Part shown: one piece after another, positions 11,480-23,359 of the stretch
How positions within the stretch are numbered: position 1 is the first letter of the stretch
How the letters are laid out: every line of letters starts with the position of its first letter
Assembly (NCBI RefSeq): GCF_001625215.2
Contig: NC_030383.2
Span: 49,472,380 to 49,536,379, forward strand
DNA length: 64,000 nucleotides
Direction: 5' to 3'
Origin: Daucus carota subsp. sativus
Lineage: Eukaryota > Streptophyta > Magnoliopsida > Apiales > Apiaceae
Notes under the pieces: generated by a model
Seen by the model: the letters and a program-made list of their open reading frames with translations, nothing else
Told to the model about the DNA's origin: nothing
Databases searched by the model: none
Program-made: the position numbers and the translations under genes

Positions 11480-13176
11480 TCACTTCAAACCCTGCACCAG
11501 AAGATTTACGTACATTTCAAATTCACCAGTTTGTAAGATCCGCTAGATGAAAGATTACAAAACACTAAGAACCATAAACCTTACCTTCTTTGATTGCCTT
11601 TCACGAACCCTGTATGTCGCCGGAGTTATCTCCTCCCTCAGCCAAAGCCCTGGAACAAGATCCTGCAACATTTATGGTTACAAAATTATACTGAATCAAA
11701 CAAGTTTCGAAGCAGCTTTACGGTAGCTTCTAGTACAGAGAAAACACAATAACTAGGACGAAGAAAAAAATTATTCTTCGGGTATATAATTAACTGTATA
11801 AGCATGCACATATAAACATGTAGACCAACACATGCATCACAAACTAAAGAAGCAAATTCAATCACCTGGATTGAGTATTAGCTTATATGCAATACACATA
11901 TATCACACATATTAAGCAACAGCAACTGTTAATTTGTTACATATATCAAACACATATATAAAGGCAAATCTTTGAACATGGTTTTTATATCTCATCACTC
12001 TATACACATAAAGCTCTACGTTTTGATTCGTAAGCATTAACAACATCACATAACACAAACACAGAGATAAAAAACATAAGAATTACGAACTCACAAAGCT
12101 GCACATCTTGCTTCGTAAACATTAAAGACATCACATAACACAAACATAGACATCAAAAACATATATAAGAATTATGAACGTACAAAAGCTGCACAATTTG
12201 ATTCGTATATATTTAAAACATCACATAACACAAACACACACATCCAAAGCACAAGAATTACGAACCTGCAAAAAGCATACACCTTTCGCTTCACAGATGG
12301 TTTTAACATCACAAAACACAAACACAAACATTAAATTAAAGCATAAGAATTACGAACATACAAAAGCTGCACATCTTGCTTCGTAAATATGAAGAACATC
12401 ACATAAAAAAACATCACACAACACAATAAAAATTACAAACTTACATTCAATTTCTTCTGAAGACGCTTTGGCCTCGTCTTAGGCTTCAGCGGCGGCTTGG
12501 CACCAGTCATAAGCAGAAAATCATCTTCAATCTCCTCTTTTGTCAGCGTAAACGAAAACTTGGGCCTCTCCACTTTCCGCTCCACACCAGCCCCCATCCC
12601 TGCACCACCCCTCAACCTCCCATCCATCCTCCTACCCGGAGAAGAACCACCGCCACCACCACCACCACCGCCACTCCCCACAACCCCTTCCGCAGGCACA
12701 TCCACCATCACATCATCCCCATCATTCCCCCGAGACCCCTTACAAGCATTCTTCCGAGTCCTCAAATTCCAAGTCCATGCACCACCAGACTTATTCTCAG
12801 TACCATCATCTTCAGCAACCTTCTCCTTCCCCTTCTTCTTCTCTTCCATCTCAGAGACTCTCATTTCTTCACACCCCTTCTGAAGATCCTCCACCGGATC
12901 CTCCATGTGGCCGGAATTCTTCTCCGGAGAAACAGCCAATTCACCGCCGGAATTCTTCTGTTCGAGATGGGCCACTTCAGTTTCCGCCTCTCTGCTCTGA
13001 TCAGTCACCGGAGCAGCAGATAAAGATGGGTGCATAAGAATCCTCGAATTGGGGTTCGCCTTCATGCACCTAAGCTGCCTTGTAGCACCCCAGTTGAACC
13101 CAGGCAATGTGAAATTGTGAAGCTTCTCCCTTGAACCAGATGAAGATGATGATGATCTCTCTCTTCTGTATGCCAT
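11480..13176 (-). CDS. DUF1639 family protein, three exons
   Basis: Exons are 12445-13176, 11585-11662 and 11480-11491 (minus), giving 273 aa. DUF1639 proteins have an N-terminal LHNF-LP-W-LRCMK block, seen here as LHNFTLPGFNW and LRCMK. They also have a C-terminal KFS-L-EEIEDDFL-MTG block followed by RPK-Q-L and PGLWL. Here those are KFSFTLTKEEIEDDFLLMTG, then, across the first intron, LVPGLWLREEITPATYRVRE. The middle is low complexity and includes nine glycines in a row. I chose the ATG at 13176 (MAYRRE); an in-frame ATG at 13239 would add 21 residues of probable leader. The last exon (GLK, stop) is short and least certain. The molecular function of the family is unknown to me. Confidence 0.85.
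11995..12430. repeat. Minisatellite in intron 1 of the DUF1639 gene, about 88 bp unit
   Basis: A core ACATCACATAACACAAAC recurs at 12043, 12128, 12218, 12306 (one change) and 12396 (shortened), giving spacings of 85, 90, 88 and 90 bp. Between cores are repeated GAATTACGAAC and AAAGCTGCACATCTTG words. The array runs up to the 5' splice site at 12444. Confidence 0.85.
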
Positions 13177-13510
13177 GGATATGTGATGCAGATACACACA
13201 CTTTTTTACTATCTGTACTTCTTGAAACCCCTCTCTCAATATATATACACACCTCTCTGTGTGTATATATATTTATCAAGAAGAAAAGCTTAAAAAACAG
13301 AGTTAAAGATCAAAAAGCTTCAATCTTTAACAATTTTTTTGGACTTTTGAGGATTGATTTGAGAGAAACAAACGATTAAACCAAAAGGGTATGAAGATTG
13401 CAACTTATGGGTGAAGAGAAAGAGAAAAATGGGGGCTTGAAAGGGCTTAAACTTTTTTTTTTTTGCTTGTTGTTTGCTGGTGAGGAGAGATATATGACAC
13501 CGGGAAGTTT

Positions 13511-13520
13511 GTATTTATAC
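13511..13520 (-). promoter_or_regulatory. Probable TATA box of the DUF1639 gene
   Basis: Read on the minus strand this is GTATAAATAC, about 340 bp upstream of the ATG at 13176. CT-rich leader-like sequence lies in between. Confidence 0.45.
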
Positions 13521-13921
13521 AAGCAGGAGCAAGAGCGAAAGGAAGAGAGATTTCACATTACAACGTGAGGGTGCAAATGTAAAAGCCGGTGAAACATATT
13601 ATTTTTTTTTAATTTCTAATATTTAATACAAAATTATAGTATTTTTTTCAAATGTGAAGTTGCTCATAGATAGAGAGATATACATGTACAATACTATTTT
13701 TGCTTGCTTGTGACGTTTATGCGTAGAAATTTTTGACGGGCATGAGTTATCTTTATATTTTAGGAAATTCTTGAACAGAGAATTATATAATAAAATATTA
13801 TAATAATCGAATTATGCAAGAATTTTTCTCGATTTTGTTGATATTCAACATACTTATTCGTATATTCAAATTAAGAATATTATTAATAAAAGTTTCGTAT
13901 ATTTAATGAGGGAAACATTTT

Positions 13922-15360
13922 GCGCGCGAATTTTTAAAATATTTAATTTCAATTTCGATTTGTTTCGCGGTCTTTATTTGGTTGTCTTGTTCAGTCATTT
14001 TCTTTAATGCTGTCACCCACGAATACTCCCTGATAATTTTACAGATTAAGAAGTGGTTTATATTACAATATTACGATGGTCGACTTACGTAAGAGTTTTC
14101 TCTATTTTGTCGATATCAAACGTACTTGTCCGTATATATTTTTATTAGTGCTAATTTCATATTTCTAAGAATAGAAATATATCTGCGCGCGAATTTTTGA
14201 AATATTTAGTTTTGATTTGGATTTGTTTTGCGCTCTTTTATTTTGTTGTCTTGTCAGTTGGTCATTTTCGTTACTATCGTCATTGAGAATACTGCTCTAT
14301 AATTTGACTATTTAATAAAAGTTTCATATTATAATATTATAACAGTTGAATTACGTATGATTCGTCTCGATTTTGTCAATATTCTACGTATTTGTCTGTA
14401 TATTCAAATTAAGAATAACATAATGTTAATTTCATATTTTTAAGAATTGAAAGATTTTTGCGCGCAAATTTTTGAAACATTTAGGCTTAATTTGGATATA
14501 TTTGGCGCTCTATTGTTTTGGTGTCTCCTGAGTTAGTCATTTTCATTACAACGGTCACTCGTAAATATTCTTCAATAATTTGACAAATTAAGAAAAGTTT
14601 CATATTATCATATAATAATGGTCAAATCGTGGAAGAGTTTTCTCCATTTTTGAAATATTTAATTTCAATCTCGATTTGTTTCGCGCTCTTTATTTTGTTG
14701 TCCTGTTCAGTCATTTTCTTTACTGCTGTCACCCACAAATACTCCCCTATAATTTTACAAATTAAGAAATGTTTTATATTACAATATTACGACGGTCGAC
14801 TTACGTAAGAGTTTTCTCTATTTTGTCGATATTAAACGTACTTGTCCGTATATATTTTTATTAGTGCTAATTTCATGTTTCTAAGAATAGCAATATATCT
14901 GCGCGCGAATTTTTGAATTAATATTTAGTTTTGATTTGGATTTGTTTTGCGCTCTTTTATTTTGTTGTCTTGTCAGTTGGTCATTTTCGTTACTATCGTC
15001 ATTGAGAATACTGCTCTATAATTTGACTATTTAATAAAAGTTTCATATTATAATATTATAACGGTTGAATTACGTATGATTCGTCTCGATTTTGTCAATA
15101 TTCTACGCATTTGTCTGTATATTCAAATTAAGAATAGCATAATGTTAATTTCATATTTTTAAGAATTGAAAGATTTTTGCGCGCAAATTTTTGAAATATT
15201 TAGGCTTAATTTGGATATATTTGGCGCTCTTTTGTTTTGGTGTCTTCTGAGTTAGTCATTTTCATTACAACGGTCACTCGTAAATATTCTTCAATAATTT
15301 GACAAAATAAGAAAAGTTTAGTATTATCATGTAATAATGGCCAAATCGTGGAAGAGTTTT
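13922..15360. repeat. Satellite with higher-order repeat, two copies of about 718 bp
   Basis: Three diverged monomers of about 200-280 bp each (A, B, C) recur as a block. B starts at 14185 and again at 14901 (offset 716). C starts at 14460 and 15179 (offset 719). An A-monomer marker is at 13941 and 14657 (offset 716). Most monomers open with TGCGCGC(G/A)AATTTTT and share TTCGCGCTCTTT-, GTCATTTTC- and TTTCATATTA-like words. The two blocks are much closer to each other than the monomers are within a block. Partial monomers flank the array (about 13740-13921 and 15361-15470). No coding frame. Confidence 0.85.
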
Positions 15361-15470
15361 CTCCATTTATTGATATCGACCACACATTTCCTTATTTCAA
15401 ATTAAGATTATTTTATATATTTAAGAAAAGTAATATTTTTGCACGTAAATTGATTTTTTTTTAAGAAAAC

Positions 15471-16460
15471 AGGACTAAATTCAATAATGAAGATTTAAAC
15501 GACATCTACAAAATTGATCAAGTCGAACAAATATAAAATGATCAAATCACCGGTATTCATGAAAAGACACTCAACCGATATGTGTTAATAATATATTTAC
15601 ATATACATGTCTTATCTCAAATCGATTTGCCCCGATCCGTTTGAGATATCGACCATGAATGTAAATCTCATACAAACTTTAATCACTAATCACTAAGAGC
15701 CCTTTTAGCTGAGTTTAAAATTATGACTTATGACTTATTGTGATAAGTTTGGAAGTTTAAAATGTCTATTTGGGTAATTTTTGACTTATCAAAGACATGA
15801 GTTATTAAAATTGAAACAATAAAAATAAAAGTGATTTATGGATAACCTATGACTTATGAGTAATTTTTATAAAAGAAAATTTTAATAAATGAAGTTATTC
15901 AAACAAATACCTCGATTAAACTAACTTTTGGCTTCTTTAAGCCGAATTCTGGGTTATTATACTTAACATAAAATTTTCAACTAAAAGTTCAAAATGGCTT
16001 AGAGTCTGGTTTTCCACACAAACAAGCTCTAAATCAAAACCAACATTCAAAATAAAAGAGAGAAACAAACACCCAAACAACTTATGTTTACATAATTAAA
16101 GTAACTAATTATATTCTTAAAAAAAAGTAACTAATTATAGTACAAAATAAGAATAAGAAAGTCTATATTATTGAATGATGGTGAACATCCCAAGCCTTAA
16201 CCACTAATAGCTTATACAATTGTTCACACATAGTCAATGTAACATTTAAACTAGCCGTTTTAAATTTATAACGATTGAGAAACAACATGAGTTTGTAACT
16301 GTTGATATTTATAACGATTGAAAAATAACATGAGTTTGTAGCTGTTGATGGATAACATGATGATGAGCTTTCAAACTGGAACGGTTGTGGATGATCCGTG
16401 CTTATATGAAGTTGTTGAAAAAATTAACAATCAATCTCTATATGTGTTATTTGAAAATAA
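15471..16460. other. AT-rich intergenic DNA
   Basis: No gene was seen. A possible old inverted-repeat element runs from about 15698 (GAGCCCTTTTAGCTGAG) to about 16031 (AACAAGCTCT), but its ends match poorly. A 46 bp direct repeat (ATTTATAACGATTGA...) occurs twice at about 16264-16345. Confidence 0.4.
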
Positions 16461-16467
16461 ACGGATT

Positions 16468-16488
16468 TACACACACACGCACACGCAC

Positions 16489-16532
<44 letters not shown>
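16468..16532. repeat. Compound microsatellite (AC)n-(AT)n
   Basis: An imperfect AC run is followed directly by about 20 AT units. Confidence 0.95.
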
Positions 16533-16533
<1 letters not shown>

Positions 16534-17780
16534 TGATGTGTATATATCTGTATGTCATGTTTATACTATATATTTTTAGAAAAGTCCCCACTAAAATATA
16601 TATTATTAATTAATAAAGATATAATTGTAATTAGTTATGATATATTTTAAAGTTCAAAGATTAAGTTATTTAACAATACAACCACTGAGAAAAATTGTAG
16701 AAAGGGGGTTGAATACAATCTTTTATTTTTTGAAATTTTTTACGATCATATTAAAAAATAACAGACAAAGATAAATAAAACTCACAGAAAATTAATAATG
16801 ATAAAAAAGAGCTTTCAAAAATTTCAGTTGGGTTTGTTTTTGTTGGGTTTTGAGGCATAAAACACAGCGGAAACAATAATTTAAAACACGAAAATTTCAG
16901 AATTTCCCAAACTCGTCGTATGGTCCTTGTGAAAAATAATATTTAATTCGCATTTTAGATGTTTACCTTGAAAAACTTTACAAATTGGATGTGTAGTGGA
17001 GGTCCTAACTTTAATCAATCATTGTGTATCCCGCCAACAAACGATCTACGCTATAAACATATCCACACGAAAGTTTGAATGAAGGAAGCATAATACCAGC
17101 ACCAAAACACGAACTGTTCTTTTTATCTCTTTCACATACCTATAGCTACCAGGGTTTAGAATATTTATCAAATAAAAACCGTTACACTATATCTAGTCAT
17201 AGTGATGCTTACAATCCTAACTCTAATCCAATTAGAATTTTTAATAAAATCTGAAATTCTATTCCTAATATAATTAAGTCTCACTTAATTATCAAATACC
17301 AACTAGATATCGGATTTCATTATTTATAAATTTGAAATTCATTTATACTTTTAATTAAGTCCAACTTAATTAATAATAACTAATTCGAATTTCCTATTTA
17401 ATTTGAATCTGAATTTGAATTAAATATCCATTCAAGCCTTTTTTGTGCTACCCTTTAGCTTATTATTATATTGGCAATAATTTTTATCTCTAATATTAAA
17501 ATTATAAACAATGAGGTAATACATCATTGCCACCAAAGTAATAAAAATTAAATTGGTGATTTAACCTTTCATGAATAATGTTCAATGTAATATAATCCCT
17601 TTAACTTCATATTATATATTAAAGTAGAAGCATTTAATTTGTCATCCTCATCTTCAACTCGGGTTTCCTTGATCAATGAGTGGAGCTATTATTTCAAATT
17701 AACATTTGAGCGTGACCACGCATTCCGTAGTCTGACTCATACAAGATACCAATAATATCTCTTCAATAATAAGAGGATTA
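16533..17780. other. AT-rich repeat-derived DNA, unclassified
   Basis: There is no open frame of note. The stretch from about 16690 has the look of an old LTR-type or other dispersed repeat that continues beyond the element at 17781-18447, but I found no terminal repeats. Confidence 0.3.
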
Positions 17781-18447
17781 AGGGGTCATTTGTTAAATCT
17801 GAACAAATATTTCTGGATGATTGAAATTTCTGAATGATAGCTTATCTGAACGAAAGCTATAATGTTGTTTGTTAAATATTTTTTGAAAAGTTCTGAATAC
17901 AAATTTATATAATTTTCAAAATTTAAGTGTTTCACTTTATTAAATTTAGTTTATTTATGACTATCACCTATTATTATATGTATTATTAAACTTTTATAAT
18001 TAATATATAAATTATGATGGAAAAATAAAAAAAAATATTCATTTTAAAATTTTTAATTACAAATTCATATGATTTTTCAAAACGTAAGGGATTCGTAATC
18101 TAGTATTTCTCTCTATTAAATGTAGTTTATTTATGACTATCAACCATTATTATATGTTTTACTAAATTTTTATAATTAATGTGTAAATTATGATGGCAAA
18201 ATGATATTCATTTAAAACTTTTTTTAATAATAAACAACGTTTGTACTAATATTTGTTCTGAGAAGGTGAGTCAAGTTGAAAAACGTTTCTTGGCTATCTG
18301 GATGGTTGAGGGAAGTTTTTGGACCCGAGTCGTCCAGCTGATTTCGCGTGTGATTCAGCTGTTAAGAACTTTATCAAACAGTCTTAACAGATAAAATGGA
18401 TCGTCCAGTTCAGTTTGGGATGGTTCACTCGTTAACAAATGAGCCCT
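17781..18447. mobile_element. hAT-like non-autonomous element, degenerate
   Basis: The ends pair as an inverted repeat: AGGGGTCATTTGTTAA on the left and TTAACAAATGAGCCCT on the right. A clear 8 bp target duplication is not visible. Internally a segment of about 80 bp (TTTATTTATGACTATCA...) occurs twice, 175 bp apart. No transposase. Confidence 0.6.
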
Positions 18448-18674
18448 AAATCCTTTCTAGATCATTCATATTTCTCATACGATTCACAATGTACCCGAAG
18501 TACACTTATATCATTATCATGTCAATTAAAGGAAACATTTAATGTAAGTTAAGTACATTTATCATCGTATAAATATATAATGATTTCAAGTCTAAGGACC
18601 ATTACATCATTATAACTGTGAGATTACGTATGACACAACAACCATGAAGAATCTCACATTGGGTCCATCCAGCA

Positions 18675-18676
<2 letters not shown>

Positions 18677-18752
<76 letters not shown>
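18677..18752. repeat. (AT)38 microsatellite
   Basis: This is an uninterrupted run of 38 AT units. Such runs vary in length between individuals and are hard to sequence accurately. Confidence 0.95.
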
Positions 18753-18756
<4 letters not shown>

Positions 18757-18873
18757 CATGGGCACATATGATCAATAGATGTAATCATCAGTCAACAAAA
18801 CACACTAGTCTTAATGAATTATCATCGTCCCATAACAATATTACTCGACTAGGGACATTTGGGAATATCAATA

Positions 18874-19552
18874 CAGTAAAAACTCTATAAATTAATAATG
18901 TCGGGACCGGAGAAATTTATTAATTTAGAGAGTTATTAATTTATCGATAAATTAATAATTATTAATTTAAAGAGTTTTTAATCGATTATACTATACATAC
19001 CAAACAAAAAAGCATACTGTATATAAATTAATATACCAAACAAAAAGACAAATTAGTTTATCCTTTTTAGAATTACACTGGAGTGAATCTTGGGAATTAA
19101 CCTAAATGAGTAACTACTGTGTTCATGTGTATTGAAAATCAATAATGACTTTTGAAGTAATGGACATGAAATGTAAATAAGAAGAATAGATGTGTTCAAT
19201 GTATTCTTAAGCAATTTTGGCATATATAAATTACATAAACATGTTGGAATATTCAAACCATATCTCACAAGATGGCTTCTCATCTAAGAGGTGTTGCGAA
19301 ATCTAAAAAAAAACAGGCAATTATTAAATCATATTTCAATAGAGTGTAATATATTTTTTTGAGCTTTTATGAATTATTAATTTATGATTTTCTTGGGACC
19401 GAAAATTATAAAGGGATTTTCCAAAAAATTATTATCTTATTATTTTATCGAGTTTTTCAGTTTTTTACATTGGACCAAGTCGGGACCGGACAAATTTATT
19501 ATTTTAGAGAGTTTATTAATTTACCGAGTATTAATTTAAAGAATTTCTACTG
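18874..19552. mobile_element. Emigrant-type element (pogo-like Tc1/mariner)
   Basis: The left end CAGTAAAAACTCTATAAATT and the right end, read as complement, CAGTAGAAATTCTTTAAATT form terminal inverted repeats of the Emigrant/Lemi type. Both are flanked by TA, the expected target duplication (18872-18873, 19553-19554). The GGGACCGGA word occurs near each end. At 679 bp it is longer than typical Emigrant MITEs. The interior holds a 76-codon minus-strand frame (19053-19283) that I do not recognise. Confidence 0.8.
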
Positions 19553-19554
19553 TA

Positions 19555-20470
19555 CTATTCTTATAATGTCATTAATTTCCAAGTCACGTACTTAGAGATA
19601 TAGAATTCATATTATATTCCAAGGACATTTATTATTTTAACATTTATATCGCTAGTAGATAAAGATATAATAAATTATACGAAATAATCAATATAATAAT
19701 GTTATTAATATTCTTATGTCTTTAAACTGAAAAACATAATCTAGTGTTGTCTGTTGGGCACACACACTAACAGTTTTTCCACATAGGAGATTTTTATATT
19801 GAAGAACTATTTTATTTTGATGTACACAACTTCTTATAAAAAGAATAAGAGCTTGCTTTATAAAATATTTTTCTTAAGATTTAGGCACATCTCTCTGTTC
19901 TTAGTTGAATGAATGCTCCAAGAAGATGTACAATACTTGGTTATATATATATATCAAGTTTACAATTTCTTCTAGAAAGAAAATAAACTGACTTTTTATT
20001 TCTAGAAAAACTACAACCCTGCTCAATTCTTTGATTGTACTTTCTTGGAAATATTTGTATTGTTGATAGACTGCTTTGTTCAACACTCCCATGTTGTGTA
20101 GCTAGAAATGACAAATTTCAAAATCTTCAATATGATACTAGACCCAAATTAAGTTTAACTTACAAAATAGTTTGTACTTTATTGATAATTCATGTGACTA
20201 TTGACCTTTTTCTCTGTTGTAGTTGTTACTGATAATTATTGAATTAGTCACTGATAAGTCAAATTAGTAGTCATTGATAGCTTCCATGACTAGTCGTTGA
20301 TAGCTTCTAATATTATTAGTTGATAGCTTGTCTTCACTAGTCGTGGATGAGTTTAGATAGCAGTTGATTAAACTTTATTTCACATATGCTGATCGCTTAA
20401 ATTTAGTCGTTGATCTTCACTTCACTTGTATAATTTACATGACACATTACACACACACACACACATATAT
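19555..20470. other. AT-rich intergenic DNA
   Basis: No gene was recognised. Short GATAGCTT-type repeats (TAGTCGTTGATAGCTTC and variants) occur between about 20265 and 20340. Confidence 0.4.
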
Positions 20471-20478
20471 AATATGAT

Positions 20479-21330
20479 AGATTTTGATGGATTTGCTAGT
20501 GTATTTAACTTTTAAGAATATCTCTAAATTTTATGAGATTTATTACTTAGCTTTCAGGAACATCTCCAAATCTATGAAATTTTTAAGGATAATTTATTAT
20601 TTAAAATGAATATATCAATCAAGATTTCAGACGATTGTTTTTTGGATTTTAAATATAAGCGTATTCAATAAGATATTGGGTATTCATTCATTTTTTTATA
20701 TTATCCTTAAAATTGTTGGTTATTCACTTAGGATTTTATTAAATAATTTAATATCAATGATGTTTAAATATTGACTAATTTCTTTTGTATTTTTTGAAAT
20801 GATTGATTTTGATGCATCTAGTGTATTTTTTATATATGAAAATTTCTCTCGAATCCACGAGATTTTGAAATTTTTTTATAGATAAGTTAAAATGCATGGA
20901 TATATATAATTAATCTTGATTCTAAAGGATTTATTTGGGATTTCTATACATACACACACATAGAAATACACACAAATATTCAATTGGGTTCACAAAATTA
21001 TCTTATGGTATTAAATTTGGATTAAAAATAATTCTCTAAAATATTTAAACATTCACTCAAGAATTTTGTACAATTTTTAAAAATTTTGTGATAGTTAGTT
21101 TAAATTTAATAAATAATTTAATATCGATGATGTTCATATATTTACCGACTGTTTTTTGTATTTTATAAATGGTGAATTTTGATGAATTTGTCGGTGTATA
21201 TTATGTTTTTAAAAATTTCTCCAAAATGCTAAAATTGACAAAAATTATGTCAAATCTATGAGATTTTAAATCAACTCCAATGGACTTTTCTGGTATCTAA
21301 ATCAGCTATAATTTTTTAAAATTCATTAAT
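20479..21330. repeat. Diverged tandem repeat, about 325-370 bp unit
   Basis: The phrase ATTTTGATG-ATTT-TAGTGTAT followed by an A/T-rich AATTTCTCC-like stretch appears near 20479, 20803 and 21173. Copies two and three also share the preceding TTTAATATC(A/G)ATGATGTT word. The copies are old and differ at many places. Confidence 0.6.
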
Positions 21331-21555
21331 TATTATTAGTACATCTAAATCTATTAGAATGTGGAGTTTTTTTTTTGCTGACGAAAAGCGAAGAATTTAT
21401 TTAAATACCTAAACTCTAGCCGGGACAAACACCTGAACTGTCAACTACATCCTGATTGTGAAACAAAAAACGAGCTAAATAAACAATCGTTTTGTTTTCA
21501 GATCGCTTAACAAATAGAATATTCAAATTCTTGAATCTAAAGAGCATTACATTAA

Positions 21556-23154
21556 TCATATATCTCGAATAATCCAACTTACATCAGTCGTACACATAGT
21601 AGCATTGGAATTGTCCTTCACATAAGTATCATCTGTAACCCGATGTTCAGAACTATCAATTATATAAACTGATATTAGAGCGACAACTACTCCTAAAATA
21701 TGAACAATTTTTTTTCGTGAAAGGTGAGCTCTTTGACAAGGCTGTCGCGTGCCTATCAAATAATAAAATATCTAACTAGACCTCCTAACTATGTAGTAGG
21801 GTAAGTCAGAGTCGATCCCACAGAGACAAACGTATCAAACACTAGTTATTCCCGATTCAATCCAACTAACAAGAAACACAATAAAAATATTGAGAGATAA
21901 ATAAACTAATACAAATAAAATCTAGAAAACAATTAACCAAAAATATCTAGAATCAAGTATCTCCACTAGCATGAATCAATGCAATTATGATTTTCTCCCC
22001 CAATTAATCAGATAAATTACCCAAGAGGAAAGATGCTCCCTATAAAATACCAATAATCTCTTTCAAGTATTAATGGCTTCTCTAAAATACAATCAAACCT
22101 ATTTCCATGGTATCATGCAGTTTAGAGACATTAAACATAGCATCCTAGCTTCCAAACAATTCCTTCTACCTATTTCCATGGAGAAGTTCATGTCCTTATT
22201 GGATATATCACAACCATCTAAATCCAACTTCCGATGGTAGATAGATATCGGTTCAAACAATACACAAAATCACGTCTGACCTGTAATTGTTAATCAGCAC
22301 AACTCAATAAGCAAGAGCAAATAACCTTATCAACCGAAGATCATCGAAAATCATGCATCAACCATAACTAGGGTTCAACTTAATTCCAGAATAAAATCTA
22401 CTCTAGCATAATAGATAAATAAAAGAAAATAAAGATGGATTATACAATGAAGTCTTCAATCCCGAAGTCTTGAAGAAGAAGAAGAAGACAAAGTGTTTTT
22501 ACCTAACTTATTTATACAATACAATCTCCTCCTAATCTCTAATGTCTATCTCTATAAATATATATGATTTTAATGCTTACAAGGAAATACAAAACAGTTT
22601 CCCAAACGGAATTGGATTCTCCAAAATTCGTAGCAGATTTTTCTCTCCAGTTTCTGGGCTGATTCTGTTGGATTTTGGATATTGGACCATCTCTGAATTA
22701 AAGAAAATTCTATAAGCTTCGCGTGGGCGGTAAGATCACCCAATTCTGACTTCTAGAACTCAAGATATGGCCCAAACAGTGAGTCAAGTGCAAATAATCC
22801 AACAATTCTGAATTTCCTTATAATTTATCTTCAAATTAAGCTTTTTATTCCAATTTCCTCCAAGTTTAGGAACTCCTTGCTTCCTACAATAAAACATTAA
22901 AATCTATTAAATAAATATCCAATTAAATGCAAAATATAATAAATATGAGAAATAAAATCATATAAAATATATGTAAAAATATACTCTATCACTCTTGCAA
23001 TATTGACCACCATGCCAGATTCAATGTCAGGCTTGCGGATCACCCAAAACAAAATATAAATCCTTCTTATAAGAAGTAACGCAAGCCATAACAAAACACA
23101 TGAAGACATCAAAGCACAAAACAAAAACATCGAACATCCTAAAAAACTGGACAT
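21556..23154 (-). pseudogene. Small membrane-protein gene disrupted by a solo LTR
   Basis: On the minus strand the coding sequence begins at 23154 (MSSFLGCSMF), reaches NIAR, and is cut at 22996. It resumes after the 1258 bp insert at 21733 with AHLSRKKIVH and ends at 21556. The duplicated target AAGAG falls as GCA AGA G|CT, so removing the insert and one target copy leaves an open frame of 111 residues. It has two hydrophobic segments, about residues 8-40 (possibly two spans) and 63-75, and a polar C-terminal tail. I do not recognise the family. Unless the LTR is spliced out, the present gene is broken. Confidence 0.65.
21734..22991 (-). mobile_element. Solo LTR, probably Ty3/gypsy type
   Basis: The 1258 bp block begins TGACAAGG and ends CTATCA on the plus strand. 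Read on the minus strand it runs TGATAGAG...CCTTGTCA, with TG...CA ends. It is flanked by an exact 5 bp duplication CTCTT (21729-21733, 22992-22996). No internal coding region is present, so it is a solo LTR left by unequal recombination. The minus-strand phrase GTGGGATCGACTCTGACTTA near its end is familiar from LTRs of plant gypsy elements, but the lineage is a guess. Confidence 0.8.
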
Positions 23155-23201
23155 GACATTGATAACAAGATACTCAACAAAAACTCATTCAAAAAGATCA
23201 T
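23139..23201 (-). promoter_or_regulatory. Possible upstream ORF overlapping the start of the disrupted gene
   Basis: A 20-codon frame (MIFLNEFLLS...) starts at 23201 and stops at 23139, overlapping the ATG at 23154 in another frame. If transcribed it would reduce initiation at the main start. It may equally mean that the true start differs. Confidence 0.3.
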
Positions 23202-23299
23202 ATCTTGATTTTATTAAAAAAAAAACTAATAAACACGAGAGAGGATGGAAAAACGAAGATATTTAATCAATAAAGGGATGAAGATGGAAGAGCGAAGGC

Positions 23300-23345
23300 G
23301 CTGAAACCCTAATTTTGCAAGTGACTCTCAAAACTGCAAACCCTA
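23300..23345 (-). promoter_or_regulatory. Two telo-box motifs upstream of the disrupted gene
   Basis: AAACCCTAA occurs twice within 45 bp (near 23304 and 23338), followed towards the gene by CT-rich leader-like sequence. Paired telo-boxes are common near transcription starts of plant genes, which supports a real promoter here. Confidence 0.5.
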
Positions 23346-23359
23346 ATAAGTTAGAACTA

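Noticed and set aside
11995..12430. Regularly spaced repeats that look like a CRISPR array
   Set aside because: The unit is about 88 bp, imperfect, AC-rich, and lies in a plant intron. It is a minisatellite.
12497..12883. 128-codon proline- and serine-rich plus-strand frame
   Set aside because: It is the antisense of the DUF1639 exon; the proline run is the complement of the glycine run.
16345..16579. Two open frames ending in Thr-His or Ile-Tyr runs
   Set aside because: They are produced by the AC/AT microsatellite and have no upstream support.
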